NCBI GenBank assembly: GCA_964419145.1
Contig: CAYQOM010000006.1
Coordinates: 1-64,000, forward strand
DNA length: 64,000 bases
Direction of reading: 5' to 3'
DNA from: UBA2336 sp964419145
GTDB lineage: Bacteria > Bacteroidota > Bacteroidia > Cytophagales > Cyclobacteriaceae
Below, in pieces: positions 27,648-36,247 of the stretch. A program made the position numbers and the translations under genes. Under the pieces are notes generated by a model, which saw only the letters and a program-made list of their open reading frames with translations, did not search any database and had not been told where the DNA came from. The number at the start of each line of letters is the position of its first letter. The stretch's first letter is position 1.

Positions 27648-28214
27648 TTACCCCCTTTTCTTCTTTGAACCTTTGGATGGTTTATTCTTGTTTGGGAATT
27701 TCCGGAAAGCACTCCGCACCGCATTGTCTAATAGGTTTCCTTCACGGGTACGGTTAATATCCATCATGCCCTCAGCCGACCAGATAATGGATTTCTTTTG
27801 AGAATCCTCCACCTCAAGAATCAACATGCCTTGTGTGAATTCACGTGACCACGCCTGGGTTTGATTCGCAGATGAGGGATTGGTCACAACCACTTGCTGT
27901 CCCAACCGGCCTTGTTGTTGCACATCAAATTTTACGGTGGTCTCAATAACGTAACTAACAATAAGTTGTGCAGTAGAATCATCTTTAAATTTATATCCGC
28001 GAAATTCCATCTCGCGAATAATAGAAGTACGTATCTCCTTATAAAAAGCTTCTTTATCGATTGGTTGTTCCGAGTTGCTGATTACGGAGCCACGAGCCAC
28101 CGTGAATGTTTGGTAGCTAAGCAAATCAACCCCGCTTGCTGTTGAGGTTTGAAATTCCTGGCCGAAGGATACTTTTACCAGGATGAGAAAGAGAAATAAA
28201 GGAACAGACTTCAT
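27648..28214 (-). CDS. DUF4136 domain protein, exported
   Basis: Starting at the internal ATG at 28214 gives 188 residues with a signal peptide (MKSVPLFLFLILVKVSFGQ); the longer frame from 28295 adds a charged 27-residue lead that would bury it. The body fits DUF4136: YQTF near the start, an IxREMEFRGYKF segment, a strand LIVSYVI, and a second half with GMLILEVEDSQKKSIIWSAEG. The C-terminus is strongly basic (KNKPSKGSKKKRG). The role of the family is unknown. Confidence 0.8.
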   Translation of the reverse strand: MKSVPLFLFLILVKVSFGQEFQTSTASGVDLLSYQTFTVARGSVISNSEQPIDKEAFYKEIRTSIIREMEFRGYKFKDDSTAQLIVSYVIETTVKFDVQQQGRLGQQVVVTNPSSANQTQAWSREFTQGMLILEVEDSQKKSIIWSAEGMMDINRTREGNLLDNAVRSAFRKFPNKNKPSKGSKKKRG

Positions 28215-28338
28215 ATTTCTAATGTACGAAATAAAGCGTGTTTCACCAATGATCTTTGATTGGTCGGTGCTGTTGCCTTCGGGAACCTCAATCATTGATT
28301 ATGTATTGCGGTGGCTAAGGCACTCGAAGCCACCGATG

Positions 28339-29247
28339 CTAACTCCTCGGATGAAACTCCGTAATTACCTGGCGCAAATAATCGCGGTCGAGGTGGGTGT
28401 AGATTTCTGTTGTGGTGATGGACTCATGGCCTAGCATTTCCTGCACGGCACGTAAATCAGCACCCCCTTCAATCAAATGTGTGGCAAATGAATGCCGGAA
28501 AGTATGCGGGCTTATGGTCTTCTTTAAACCGATGGCTTGTGCCAATGATTTGATAATCGTAAAAATGGAAACCCGCGAAATTTTCTTTCCGAAGCGATTT
28601 AAAAAAACATGCGATTCGAATCCCTTTTTAACCGGTACATGAACGCGAATTTCATCGATGTAAATTTTCAGGTATTTCATGGCATCGCGACCAAGCGGCA
28701 CCAGACGTTCTTTGTTTCCTTTACCGATCACACGCAAAAAACCAACATCAAAGTAGATGTTGTTAAGTTTCAGTTCAACCAACTCCGAAACACGCAATCC
28801 TGAACTATACAACACCTCCAGCATGGCACGGTTACGACTACCCTCAGGAGTTGAGAGGTCGATCGCTTCCAGAAGTTTTACAATCTCATCATAATTAAGC
28901 GTGTCCGGAAGCTTGCGGCCGATTTTTGGACCCTCCAGTAATTCGGTCGGATCCTTTTCAATCAGTTCCTCAAACATCAGGTATTTATAAAAGCCTTTTA
29001 TGCCCGAAAGAATACGAGCCTGGCTGTAGGCACTCATGCCCAACTCATTTATATACTGCAGAAATAATTGAAGTTGCTTTGTGGTGAGGGTTAAAGGTGT
29101 TGCCTTTACTTTCTTTAGCTCGGTAAACTGCTTGAGCAACACTACATCGTGAACATATGCGGCAATGGAATTAGCCGAGAGCGAACGTTCCAGCTTCAGG
29201 TAATGCGCAAAGTGCTTAATGTGCAGGTCCCACATGGTTTCATTCAA
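28339..29247 (-). CDS. xerD: Tyrosine recombinase XerD
   Basis: 302 residues. Site-specific recombinase that with XerC resolves chromosome dimers at dif. The N-terminal SAM-like core-binding domain covers about 1-95. The catalytic set is complete: Arg in SGLRVSELVEL, Lys in GKGNKERLVP, HTFRHSFATHL (His and Arg), His in LGHESITTTEIYTH and the Tyr nucleophile in that last segment. Its length and the lack of any mobile element nearby favour the housekeeping XerD over an integrase. It is divergent from aroQ. Confidence 0.93.
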   Translation of the reverse strand: MNETMWDLHIKHFAHYLKLERSLSANSIAAYVHDVVLLKQFTELKKVKATPLTLTTKQLQLFLQYINELGMSAYSQARILSGIKGFYKYLMFEELIEKDPTELLEGPKIGRKLPDTLNYDEIVKLLEAIDLSTPEGSRNRAMLEVLYSSGLRVSELVELKLNNIYFDVGFLRVIGKGNKERLVPLGRDAMKYLKIYIDEIRVHVPVKKGFESHVFLNRFGKKISRVSIFTIIKSLAQAIGLKKTISPHTFRHSFATHLIEGGADLRAVQEMLGHESITTTEIYTHLDRDYLRQVITEFHPRS

Positions 29248-29338
29248 AATTCAGTATTCATGGTTCAAAATCAAAATAGGCTTATGAACAACGTGCGTTG
29301 GATATAGACTATTGACTAAAGACTACCTATCTTTCGGT

Positions 29339-29764
29339 ATGAAAATTCAGATCATCAATGGGCCCAATTTAAACTTGTTGGGCGTTCGGGAAGAGGACAT
29401 TTACGGAAGTCGTGACTTTGAAAACTACTTTGAAGCACTAAAGAGTAGGTTTCCACAAGTAGAACTTCATTACTACCAATCCAATGTAGAAGGTGAGCTG
29501 ATCAATAAAATTCATGAGGTTGGTTTTTCGTTTCACGGCATCGTACTCAACGCAGGGGCTTACACCCATACATCAATCGCCATACACGATGCATTGGGCG
29601 CCATCAAAACCAAAACGGTGGAAGTACACATCTCCAATATTTATGCACGTGAGGAGTTTCGGCATAAAAGTCTGATTACGTCAAAATGTATCGGGCTCAT
29701 TTCCGGCTTTGGATTGACCGGCTACGACATGGCAATACAGTATTTTATTAAAGCAGAGTTGTAA
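29339..29764 (+). CDS. aroQ: 3-dehydroquinate dehydratase, type II
   Basis: Third step of the shikimate pathway: trans-dehydration of 3-dehydroquinate. ATG at 29339 gives 141 residues beginning MKIQIINGPNLNLLG, the usual family start; the longer TTG form from 29312 is not needed. The flexible lid carries Arg17 and the catalytic Tyr22 (GVREEDIYGS); NAGAYTHTSIAIHDAL and HISNIYAREEFRHKS are also canonical. A -7-like tatctttcg lies just before the ATG, so the mRNA may be nearly leaderless. Confidence 0.96.
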   Translation: MKIQIINGPNLNLLGVREEDIYGSRDFENYFEALKSRFPQVELHYYQSNVEGELINKIHEVGFSFHGIVLNAGAYTHTSIAIHDALGAIKTKTVEVHISNIYAREEFRHKSLITSKCIGLISGFGLTGYDMAIQYFIKAEL

Positions 29765-29784
29765 CACCGTTAGATCGTTATCCA

Positions 29785-30843
29785 ATGATCTCGTTCTACC
29801 CCGGCCCATCACGCGTTTACCCGAAAATTTCCCGTTACATGCAGGATGCTTACAGAGAAGGGGTGCTCAGCATCAATCACAGGAGTGATGCCTTTGTAGA
29901 AATATCCCAAAAGGCCATGGACGGAATGCGTAAGAAATTAAACGTTCCGAAAAGTTATACGATTTATTTCCTCACCTCCGCCACTGAATGTTGGGAGGTA
30001 ATTGCTGAATCGTTTGTCCGAAAAGAAAGCATTCATATATATAATGGAGCATTCGGTGAAAAATGGTGCGCGTATACCGAAAAGCTGGTACCTCATGTAG
30101 TGCGTAAACCATTCGACCGCGAAGTACAACTGAATGCCGATCAATTAAAATTCAATACGGGCGAACTCATTTGCATCACACAAAACGAAACCTCAAACGG
30201 AACCCAGGTTAACACAGAAATAATTAAAGTGGTTAAAAAGAATAACCCGAACCACCTATTGGCTGTAGATGCTACTTCTTCCATGGCCGGCATTGAGCTT
30301 GATTTTTCTGTTGCCGATATCTGGTTTGCCTCGGTTCAGAAATGTTTTGGTCTGCCTGCGGGGTTGGCAATAATGATTTGTTCACCCCGCGCGTTGGAGC
30401 GTGCCCAATCCATTAATAACCGAAAACATTACAACAGCATGTTGTTTTTGGATGACATGATTAAAAAAGCACAAACACCGTGCACGCCAAACGTGCTCAA
30501 TATTTATTTACTGATGCGGGTGATGGCCGAAGTGAAAGAAATTGAATCCGTACACAAAGCAATAACCGGCCGGTTTAAGAAATGGGAAACCTTTTTCGAT
30601 ACAAAAAGTGATAAACTAAACTTACTGATCAAAAATCCGGCCGTCAGGTCACAAACCGTACTCTCCATTGAGTCTACCCCTGCGCTTATTGAAAAAATAA
30701 AAACTCAGGCATCAAAAAAGGGATTTCTTTTGGGTGATGGATATGGCGAGTTAAAGTCCAACACCTTCCGGATTGCCAACTTTCCTGCCCTGCGAAAAAA
30801 TGAAATCGCCCAGCTAATGGATTTTCTTTACGATTTCATTTAA
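29785..30843 (+). CDS. Class V PLP-dependent aminotransferase (phosphoserine aminotransferase-like)
   Basis: 352 residues. It starts FYPGPSRVYPKI, like the SerC/alanine-glyoxylate group, and has a PLP lysine in SVQKCFGLPAG (K186) with DATSS upstream. It probably transfers an amino group using pyridoxal phosphate; substrate not assignable by eye. A serine-pathway role (3-phosphohydroxypyruvate) is the nearest guess. It lies 20 bases after aroQ, so the two may be co-transcribed. Confidence 0.8.
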   Translation: MISFYPGPSRVYPKISRYMQDAYREGVLSINHRSDAFVEISQKAMDGMRKKLNVPKSYTIYFLTSATECWEVIAESFVRKESIHIYNGAFGEKWCAYTEKLVPHVVRKPFDREVQLNADQLKFNTGELICITQNETSNGTQVNTEIIKVVKKNNPNHLLAVDATSSMAGIELDFSVADIWFASVQKCFGLPAGLAIMICSPRALERAQSINNRKHYNSMLFLDDMIKKAQTPCTPNVLNIYLLMRVMAEVKEIESVHKAITGRFKKWETFFDTKSDKLNLLIKNPAVRSQTVLSIESTPALIEKIKTQASKKGFLLGDGYGELKSNTFRIANFPALRKNEIAQLMDFLYDFI

Positions 30844-30961
30844 CTCCCTCTGTACGAAGAATCCAATCGTTTGGTTTCATTTTGAAATTTTTCTTTTTCA
30901 GCGTACAACCTGAAAAGCTTTCCTCCGTTCAACGCCTCGTACCAAACACACATTCTAATCA

Positions 30962-31639
30962 ATGAAAAAAATCATTACGCTAGTTAGCTTTGTATTACTA
31001 TTTTCTACTGCTTTTGCCCAAACCCTTTTACCCCGAGCAGGTGTTACGTTGTCAACCAGTTCGTATGAGCCGTACGCAGACTTTGCCGAAAAATCTGAAA
31101 ACCAATTACTAATCGGATTCACCCTTGGTGTTGGATACGATCTTTTTATTAACGACCGGTTTAGTCTCCAGCCAGAAATCAACTTCATTCAAAAAGGATT
31201 AAAGCGAAACGACATTTCCTACCCGGATAGTTACGAATACAAACTTGCTACCGAGTATAAATTGAATTACCTGGAAATACCGGTGCTTGTTAAGGCCAAG
31301 TTTGGAGGCGTTACAAAATTCTATGTGACTGCCGGCCCCACTGTATCTGTTGGTTTATCAGGCACCTATTCGCTCAAGAGCACTTTTGCGGGCCTGCCTG
31401 AGGAGCCCATTTCCAGCAAGGTAAAATTCAGCGAACGCCCGGAGAACTACGATGGCTACGATCAATTTGCAGACAACCGGATTGAGGCGGGAGTTCAAGT
31501 TGGTGGAGGCGTATTGCTGTTTGGAAAGGTAAATATTGAAGCCCGTTATGGGCATAGTTTTACGGGCCTTTTTGAGGATACCGATTTCAAAAACAGGGTT
31601 ATCCAGTTCACCGCAAGCGTGCCTATTCATCTATTCTAA
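30962..31639 (+). CDS. Outer membrane beta-barrel protein (PorT/OMP_b-brl_2-like), first of a tandem pair
   Basis: 225 residues with a signal peptide (LVSFVLLFSTAFAQ). Strand pattern with LLIGFTLGVGYDLFIND, FSLQPEINFIQKGLK and YLEIPVLVKAKFG is that of the Bacteroidota PorT-like barrel family. It is clearly related to the next gene (shared LNYLE(I/L)PVLVK/R and ENYDGYDQFADNRIE-type segments), a tandem duplication. Function unknown. Confidence 0.85.
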   Translation: MKKIITLVSFVLLFSTAFAQTLLPRAGVTLSTSSYEPYADFAEKSENQLLIGFTLGVGYDLFINDRFSLQPEINFIQKGLKRNDISYPDSYEYKLATEYKLNYLEIPVLVKAKFGGVTKFYVTAGPTVSVGLSGTYSLKSTFAGLPEEPISSKVKFSERPENYDGYDQFADNRIEAGVQVGGGVLLFGKVNIEARYGHSFTGLFEDTDFKNRVIQFTASVPIHLF

Positions 31640-31673
31640 ACTAAAAATTACCTGCGGCAAGAAAGCTATAAAC

Positions 31674-31699
31674 TAATGTGTAATTTTAATTACACATTA
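31674..31699. promoter_or_regulatory. 26-bp near-perfect palindrome upstream of the second barrel gene
   Basis: Two 12-base arms (taatgtgtaatt / aattacacatta) flank two bases. It ends 11 bases before the ATG at 31711. It could be an operator for a dimeric regulator or an AU-rich hairpin ending the upstream transcript; a loop of two bases is too tight for a good terminator. Confidence 0.5.
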
Positions 31700-31710
31700 A
31701 ACCCTCAATT

Positions 31711-32409
31711 ATGAAAAAACTAATAGTTGTTATTGCTTTAATCGCGGCAGTTTCTGCCAGTGCACAAACCATTATTCCGAAAGCCGGAATGACTTTGTCC
31801 ACGTTGGATGCTGAAACATTTGCAAGTAACCCTGGTGATTTTGATTCCTATAAAAATATTACTGGCTTTTCAGTTGGTGTTGGTTATCGAATCGGCTTTG
31901 GTGACTTAATCAGCCTGCAGCCTGAACTCCTCTTTATTCAAAAAGGCTGGAAAAATGAATATGGATATGATGACGGTGTGGACTATTATCGTTATCAATA
32001 CACGGAGACAGTAAAACTTAACTACCTAGAGCTCCCTATTTTGGTTAGAATTGCTCTTGGTCCGGAGAAATTTAAATTTCATATCAATGCAGGTCCATCA
32101 GTCGGATTCGGAATAAATGGAGAGTATAATCAAGATTATTTTGAAACTTACGGAGGAACTCCCTTTGAGTTCTCGAATGAAGGGGATGTAAAATTTGAAG
32201 ATAGGCCGGATGGCTATGAAGGATACGATCAATATTATCCAAACAGAATTGAATTTGGCGCACAAATTGGTGGGGGCGTAACTCTTTTTGATAAAGTAAT
32301 GATTGATGTACGTTATGGCTTGGGCTTAACTGATCTCTCAGATGATGGAAAATCAAAAAACCGTGTACTTCAATTTACTGTAGGTGTACCGATTAGATTA
32401 GGGCTATAA
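31711..32409 (+). CDS. Outer membrane beta-barrel protein, second of the tandem pair
   Basis: 232 residues, signal peptide (LIVVIALIAAVSASAQ). Parallel to the preceding protein along its length: GFSVGVGYRIGFGD, ISLQPELLFIQKGWK, LNYLELPILVRIALG, DGYEGYDQYYPNRIEFGAQ. Codon use is slightly more AT-rich than its neighbour. It ends before a good terminator. Function unknown. Confidence 0.85.
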   Translation: MKKLIVVIALIAAVSASAQTIIPKAGMTLSTLDAETFASNPGDFDSYKNITGFSVGVGYRIGFGDLISLQPELLFIQKGWKNEYGYDDGVDYYRYQYTETVKLNYLELPILVRIALGPEKFKFHINAGPSVGFGINGEYNQDYFETYGGTPFEFSNEGDVKFEDRPDGYEGYDQYYPNRIEFGAQIGGGVTLFDKVMIDVRYGLGLTDLSDDGKSKNRVLQFTVGVPIRLGL

Positions 32410-32431
32410 AATCAAAAAAATTGTTCAAAAG

Positions 32432-32458
32432 AAGCCGGATCAAAAGTCCGGCTTTTTT
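32432..32458 (+). terminator. Intrinsic terminator after the barrel pair
   Basis: Eight-base-pair stem aagccgga/tccggctt with a seven-base loop, followed by a run of T. Confidence 0.9.
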
Positions 32459-32462
32459 CATT

Positions 32463-32470
32463 TAGCTTTG
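32463..32470 (+). promoter_or_regulatory. -7 box candidate (TAGCTTTG) for the MarC-family gene
   Basis: A perfect TAnnTTTG directly after the terminator and 20 bases before the ATG at 32491. No clear -33 TTTG is seen at the usual distance. Confidence 0.45.
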
Positions 32471-32490
32471 CCCCAAGTTTACGTAACCCT

Positions 32491-33060
32491 ATGGCCGATT
32501 TTAAAGAAATTCTTTCCGTAACGCTGATCCTGTTTTCTGTAATTGATATTCTGGGCTCCATCCCATTCATCATCATCATTAAAAAACGAGAAGGACGCAT
32601 TCACGCAGAAAAAGCTACCATCATTTCTGCCGTATTGATGGTTGGTTTTCTTTTTCTTGGCCAATCTATTCTTAAACTTTTCGGATTGGATGTTGCCTCT
32701 TTTGCCGTGGCTGGAGCCATCGTCATCTTTATTGTAGCCATGGAAATGATTTTAGGCATTACCCTCATTAAAGATGATCCGGATGCCAAAGGATCGGGAT
32801 CCATTGTTCCGTTGGCATTTCCGCTGATAGCTGGTGCCGGAACGCTTACCACCATTTTATCACTGCGCGCAGTATACGATCAAACCAATATCCTTATTGG
32901 AATTTTACTCAACCTGGTTTTCGTATACATGGTGCTGCGTTCTTCTTCCTGGCTCGAACGTAAACTTGGCAAATCGGTTTTTGCGGTATTGCGAAGAGTG
33001 TTTGGAGTTATCCTGCTGGCCATTGCGGTGAAGATTTTTAAGGATAACGTGGCTTTCTGA
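32491..33060 (+). CDS. MarC family (UPF0056) integral membrane protein
   Basis: 189 residues with about six hydrophobic helices. It has the family landmarks DILGSIPF near residue 20 and PLAFPLIAGAGTLTT around 110. The molecular role of MarC proteins is unknown; the old link to multiple antibiotic resistance was not upheld. Own -7 box upstream. Confidence 0.9.
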   Translation: MADFKEILSVTLILFSVIDILGSIPFIIIIKKREGRIHAEKATIISAVLMVGFLFLGQSILKLFGLDVASFAVAGAIVIFIVAMEMILGITLIKDDPDAKGSGSIVPLAFPLIAGAGTLTTILSLRAVYDQTNILIGILLNLVFVYMVLRSSSWLERKLGKSVFAVLRRVFGVILLAIAVKIFKDNVAF

Positions 33061-33105
33061 TTTTCCAGGAACTGTTTTTACTGGGCAATCTGTTATCTTT
33101 AACGT

Positions 33106-33333
33106 ATGAAATCCCTGAAAGTCGATATACCCGACAACCTTGAGTTAACCGAACACGACATAAAGATGATTGTGGCCGGCCAGCTTTATCAAACTGGAAA
33201 GCTAACGCTTGGGCAGGCGGCAGGGTTAGTGGGTATCTCTAAAAGAGAATTTATTGAGACGATGGGCCTATACGGATTTTCTATTTTCAGTGAATCTGTA
33301 GACGACTTCAGAAAAGATCTTCGAAATGCCTAG
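33106..33333 (+). CDS. UPF0175 family antitoxin-like protein
   Basis: 75 residues. A helix-turn-helix-like segment (KLTLGQAAGLVGISKREFIE) follows a short N-terminal strand, as in UPF0175. It overlaps the next ORF by eight bases and is therefore likely to be translationally coupled to it. UPF0175 proteins are commonly the partner of DUF3368 PIN-like toxins; an antitoxin role is inferred from this pairing. A tatctttaacg motif (one base off -7) lies just before the ATG. Confidence 0.85.
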   Translation: MKSLKVDIPDNLELTEHDIKMIVAGQLYQTGKLTLGQAAGLVGISKREFIETMGLYGFSIFSESVDDFRKDLRNA

Positions 33334-33781
33334 AATTGTTATTGCAGACACAAGCTGTTTAATAGTTTTAGACAAAATCGAACAACTTGAAATTTTACAA
33401 TTGCTTTATTCTGAAGTGCTTACGACTCCCGAGGTTGCCGAAGAATTCGGCTTACCGTTGCCTCAATGGATAAGTGTAAGAGCTGCCACAGAAACTTCCT
33501 TTCGAAATGATTTAACTGGATTGGATTCGGGGGAAGCTAGTGCCATCTCACTTGCTTTATCTACTCCAGATTCAATACTTGTATTGGATGATCTTCCAGC
33601 CAGAAAAGTAGCAGAAAAATCATCCATTAATTTCACAGGTACACTTGGGCTTTTGGCAAAAGGGAAAGCTTCTGGATACATCCTAGCCATAAAACCGATT
33701 CTCAAAAAATTAAAAGAGATTAACTTCAGGATTTCCGCAAAAGTGGAAGAGGACATTTTAATTCAATGTAACGAACAATGA
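33326..33781 (+). CDS. DUF3368 (PIN-like nuclease) toxin candidate
   Basis: 151 residues. Conserved acidic positions of the PIN fold are visible: Asp in VIADTSCLI, Glu in VAEEFG, Asp and Glu in LDSGEAS and the Asp pair in LVLDDLPARK. It probably cleaves RNA in a metal-dependent manner when freed from the antitoxin. It overlaps UPF0175 by eight bases and rnhA by four, placing a toxin-antitoxin pair in a run with a housekeeping nuclease gene. Confidence 0.85.
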   Translation: MPRIVIADTSCLIVLDKIEQLEILQLLYSEVLTTPEVAEEFGLPLPQWISVRAATETSFRNDLTGLDSGEASAISLALSTPDSILVLDDLPARKVAEKSSINFTGTLGLLAKGKASGYILAIKPILKKLKEINFRISAKVEEDILIQCNEQ

Positions 33782-34245
33782 TTCGCATCTACACGGATGG
33801 CGCAGCACAAGGAAACCCCGGCCCGGGAGGTTATGGCGTGGTGATGAAATTCAATCATCACGTGAAGGAACTTTCGGAAGGCTTTCGACTTACCACCAAC
33901 AACCGCATGGAACTGCTGGCCGTAATTGTTGCGTTGGAAACAATCAAGAAGAATGGTTATCCGGTTACGGTTTTTTCTGACTCAAAATATGTAGTGGAGG
34001 CCGTGGAACAAGGCTGGATCTGGAACTGGGAAAAGAAAAACTTCGCCAAAAAAGCCAACCCCGATTTGTGGAGACGCTTCATTCCCCTATACCATACCTA
34101 CAAACCAAAATTCCAATGGGTGAAGGGGCATGCCGGTCATCCGGAAAACGAACGATGCGATCAACTGGCTGTGCAGGCAGCCAATAGTCCAGGCCTGCAA
34201 ATCGACACCTGGTATGAAAACCATCGCGATCAGGAAGAATCCTGA
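33778..34245 (+). CDS. rnhA: Ribonuclease HI
   Basis: 155 residues. Cleaves the RNA strand of RNA-DNA hybrids. The catalytic DEDD set is visible: D7 in YTDGAA, E45 in NRMELLAV, D68 in FSDSKYV and Asp in NERCDQLA. WVKGHAGHPENE is the usual C-terminal handle. The ATG overlaps the end of the DUF3368 gene (33778-33781), so its translation may depend on the toxin-antitoxin transcript. Confidence 0.96.
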   Translation: MIRIYTDGAAQGNPGPGGYGVVMKFNHHVKELSEGFRLTTNNRMELLAVIVALETIKKNGYPVTVFSDSKYVVEAVEQGWIWNWEKKNFAKKANPDLWRRFIPLYHTYKPKFQWVKGHAGHPENERCDQLAVQAANSPGLQIDTWYENHRDQEES

Positions 34246-34295
34246 TTCTTGAGTTTTGCGTATTGGTTCTTATCTTGAACGATTAAATAATTCAA

Positions 34296-35189
34296 TTGGA
34301 GCCTAAACTGAACTTTTCACCCGCATCGTTGCAAGTACTAAATGTTTGCATCGCCATCATTATGTTTGGGGTAGCGCTCTCTATCAAGCCTGAACATTTC
34401 TATCAACTCAAAAATCAAAAGAAAGCATTATTTACCGGGCTGGCATCGCAATACCTGTTGTTGCCATTTCTCACCTACCTGTTGATACTGATGCTTACAC
34501 CCTCACCCGGAATTGCTTTGGGAATGATTCTCGTGGCGGCCTGTCCCGGAGGAAATGTATCAAACTTTTTCACGCTTTTGTCACGGGGCAATGTAGCGCT
34601 CTCTGTAACACTTACTGCCTTTTCTTCTTTGCTGGCGTTTGTGATTACTCCGGCAAATTTTTTCTTCTGGTCGTCTTTGGCTGGATATAAGTCTCTACTC
34701 CGTTCGTTTGAAATCGACTTTATGGATTTATTTATCAACATGACCCTCATTCTTCTGCTGCCGCTCGTGCTAGGCATGTTGGTTAACCGATTCTTTCCTA
34801 ACGTGTCAGAAAAAATTTCCAAGCCTGTTCGCACAACCTCCATCCTGATCTTGATCGGCTTTATAGTTGTCACGCTATATTTTAATGCCACTGCTTTTCG
34901 CGATTACATTTTGATGGTATTTTGGCTTGTGGTGATTCATAATGGCCTGGCCCTGCTGGGTGGCTACGGCTTAAGTTGGCTGCTCAAAAACGATAACAAA
35001 GTTCATCGCGCAGTAGCCATTGAAACCGGCATTCAAAATTCAGGACTCGCCCTCGTTTTAATTTTTACATTTTTTAATGGCAATGGTTACATGGCGCTGA
35101 TGGCAGCCTGGTGGGGTGTTTGGCATCTCGTAAGCGGATTTATATTTGCCTATATGTTTCAACGAAAAAGTATTCAGCAACCGGCATGA
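34296..35189 (+). CDS. Bile acid:sodium symporter (SBF) family transporter
   Basis: 297 residues, about nine to ten hydrophobic helices. AACPGGNVSNFFTLLSRGNVALS is characteristic of the SBF/BASS family (the GGN motif near the sodium site), as are ETGIQNSGLALVL. The start is TTG at 34296; no ATG or GTG lies suitably placed. Substrate unknown (organic anion with sodium is the family theme). The stop overlaps the next gene's start (ATGA at 35186), so the two are coupled. Confidence 0.9.
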   Translation: MEPKLNFSPASLQVLNVCIAIIMFGVALSIKPEHFYQLKNQKKALFTGLASQYLLLPFLTYLLILMLTPSPGIALGMILVAACPGGNVSNFFTLLSRGNVALSVTLTAFSSLLAFVITPANFFFWSSLAGYKSLLRSFEIDFMDLFINMTLILLLPLVLGMLVNRFFPNVSEKISKPVRTTSILILIGFIVVTLYFNATAFRDYILMVFWLVVIHNGLALLGGYGLSWLLKNDNKVHRAVAIETGIQNSGLALVLIFTFFNGNGYMALMAAWWGVWHLVSGFIFAYMFQRKSIQQPA

Positions 35190-36247
35190 ATCCTCCCTTG
35201 CGCTATCGCCTATTGAAAGCTTATGTTAAGCTTGGCTTGTTTGTATTTTTTAAAAAATGGCAGGCTACCGGTCTTGAAAATATCCCCAAAGAAGGCCCGT
35301 TTATTTTTGTGCCTAACCACCAAAACGCATTTCTCGATGCCTTGTTGGTCGTGTGCGGAACACCACGCAATCCCTGGTTCATTGCCCGTGGCGATGTGTT
35401 TAAAAAACCGTGGGCAGTTCGGCTACTCACTTTTATGCGCATTAAACCCTTGTTTCGTTTTCGCGATGGATTGGAAGCCATGCGCCAGAACGACCGGTAT
35501 ATGAATGAGTGCATCGATGTACTCAAACAAGGTGAATGCATTTTGATTTTTGCTGAAGGTAACCACAACGAACCCTGGACCACACGACCGCTGCAACGCG
35601 GTTTTGCACACATGGCGCTTCAATATGTTGAACGCACCGGCAACAATATTAACCTCATTCCTGTTGGCTACCATTATGAAAACCACTCTGCTTTTCGTTC
35701 ACGTGTGTTGGTGCAGTATGGTGAACCGATCTCTGTAACAGAAACAATCAGCGGCTTAACCGATCAGCGGGAGAAGCTTATGGCATTGGCCAATGCAACC
35801 GGTGAAAAGATGCGTTCACTCATTCTTACCGTTCCAAAAGATGAGGACTATCCCGAAAGGAAAAACTTCCTGTTACAGAATCGTGAGCGTAAAGCAGATA
35901 TGGTTGATCAATTACAAGCCGATCGTGACATGATGAGCACGTGGAAGAAAGGAGATATAGGAAATCAATCAAATCAATCCTCAGTATATCGATGGTTTAA
36001 TCCTATATTTCTCTATGGCCGTTTGGTTCATTTCATTCCACATGCCATCATCGGCTGGATTGTAAAAACCAAAATTAAAGACGATCAATTTATCGGATCC
36101 GTAAAAGTGGCCGTTGGTATTTTCCTGATTCCGATCAGCTACTTGCTACTCATTGGAATTTTCTATGCGGTTACCCGTGAAGCGTTATGGACACTTAGCT
36201 TTTTTCTCTCACTTCCTGTCAGTGGTTTGATCGCGTACAATCGTTAA
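35186..36247 (+). CDS. PlsC-like glycerolipid acyltransferase with an HX5D motif
   Basis: Starting at the ATG overlapping the SBF stop gives 353 residues. The acyltransferase core has NHQNAFLDA (H45, D51), which is HX5D instead of the common HX4D, then FAEGNHNEPW in place of the usual FPEGTRS. This pattern recalls GPT2/SCT1-type acyltransferases (from memory). Two hydrophobic segments near the C-terminus (about 290-350) suggest membrane anchoring. It probably acylates glycerol-3-phosphate or a lysolipid. The stop overlaps the convergent next gene by four bases. Confidence 0.85.
   Translation: MNPPLRYRLLKAYVKLGLFVFFKKWQATGLENIPKEGPFIFVPNHQNAFLDALLVVCGTPRNPWFIARGDVFKKPWAVRLLTFMRIKPLFRFRDGLEAMRQNDRYMNECIDVLKQGECILIFAEGNHNEPWTTRPLQRGFAHMALQYVERTGNNINLIPVGYHYENHSAFRSRVLVQYGEPISVTETISGLTDQREKLMALANATGEKMRSLILTVPKDEDYPERKNFLLQNRERKADMVDQLQADRDMMSTWKKGDIGNQSNQSSVYRWFNPIFLYGRLVHFIPHAIIGWIVKTKIKDDQFIGSVKVAVGIFLIPISYLLLIGIFYAVTREALWTLSFFLSLPVSGLIAYNR

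Noticed and set aside
28309..28335. Hairpin cggtggct/agccaccg after xerD as a terminator
   Set aside because: The arms pair over eight bases but the loop is 11 bases and no T-run follows on the minus strand.
28339..29247. Integrase marking a mobile island
   Set aside because: The protein has XerD length and motifs, aroQ is the usual neighbour, and no att repeats or phage genes were seen.
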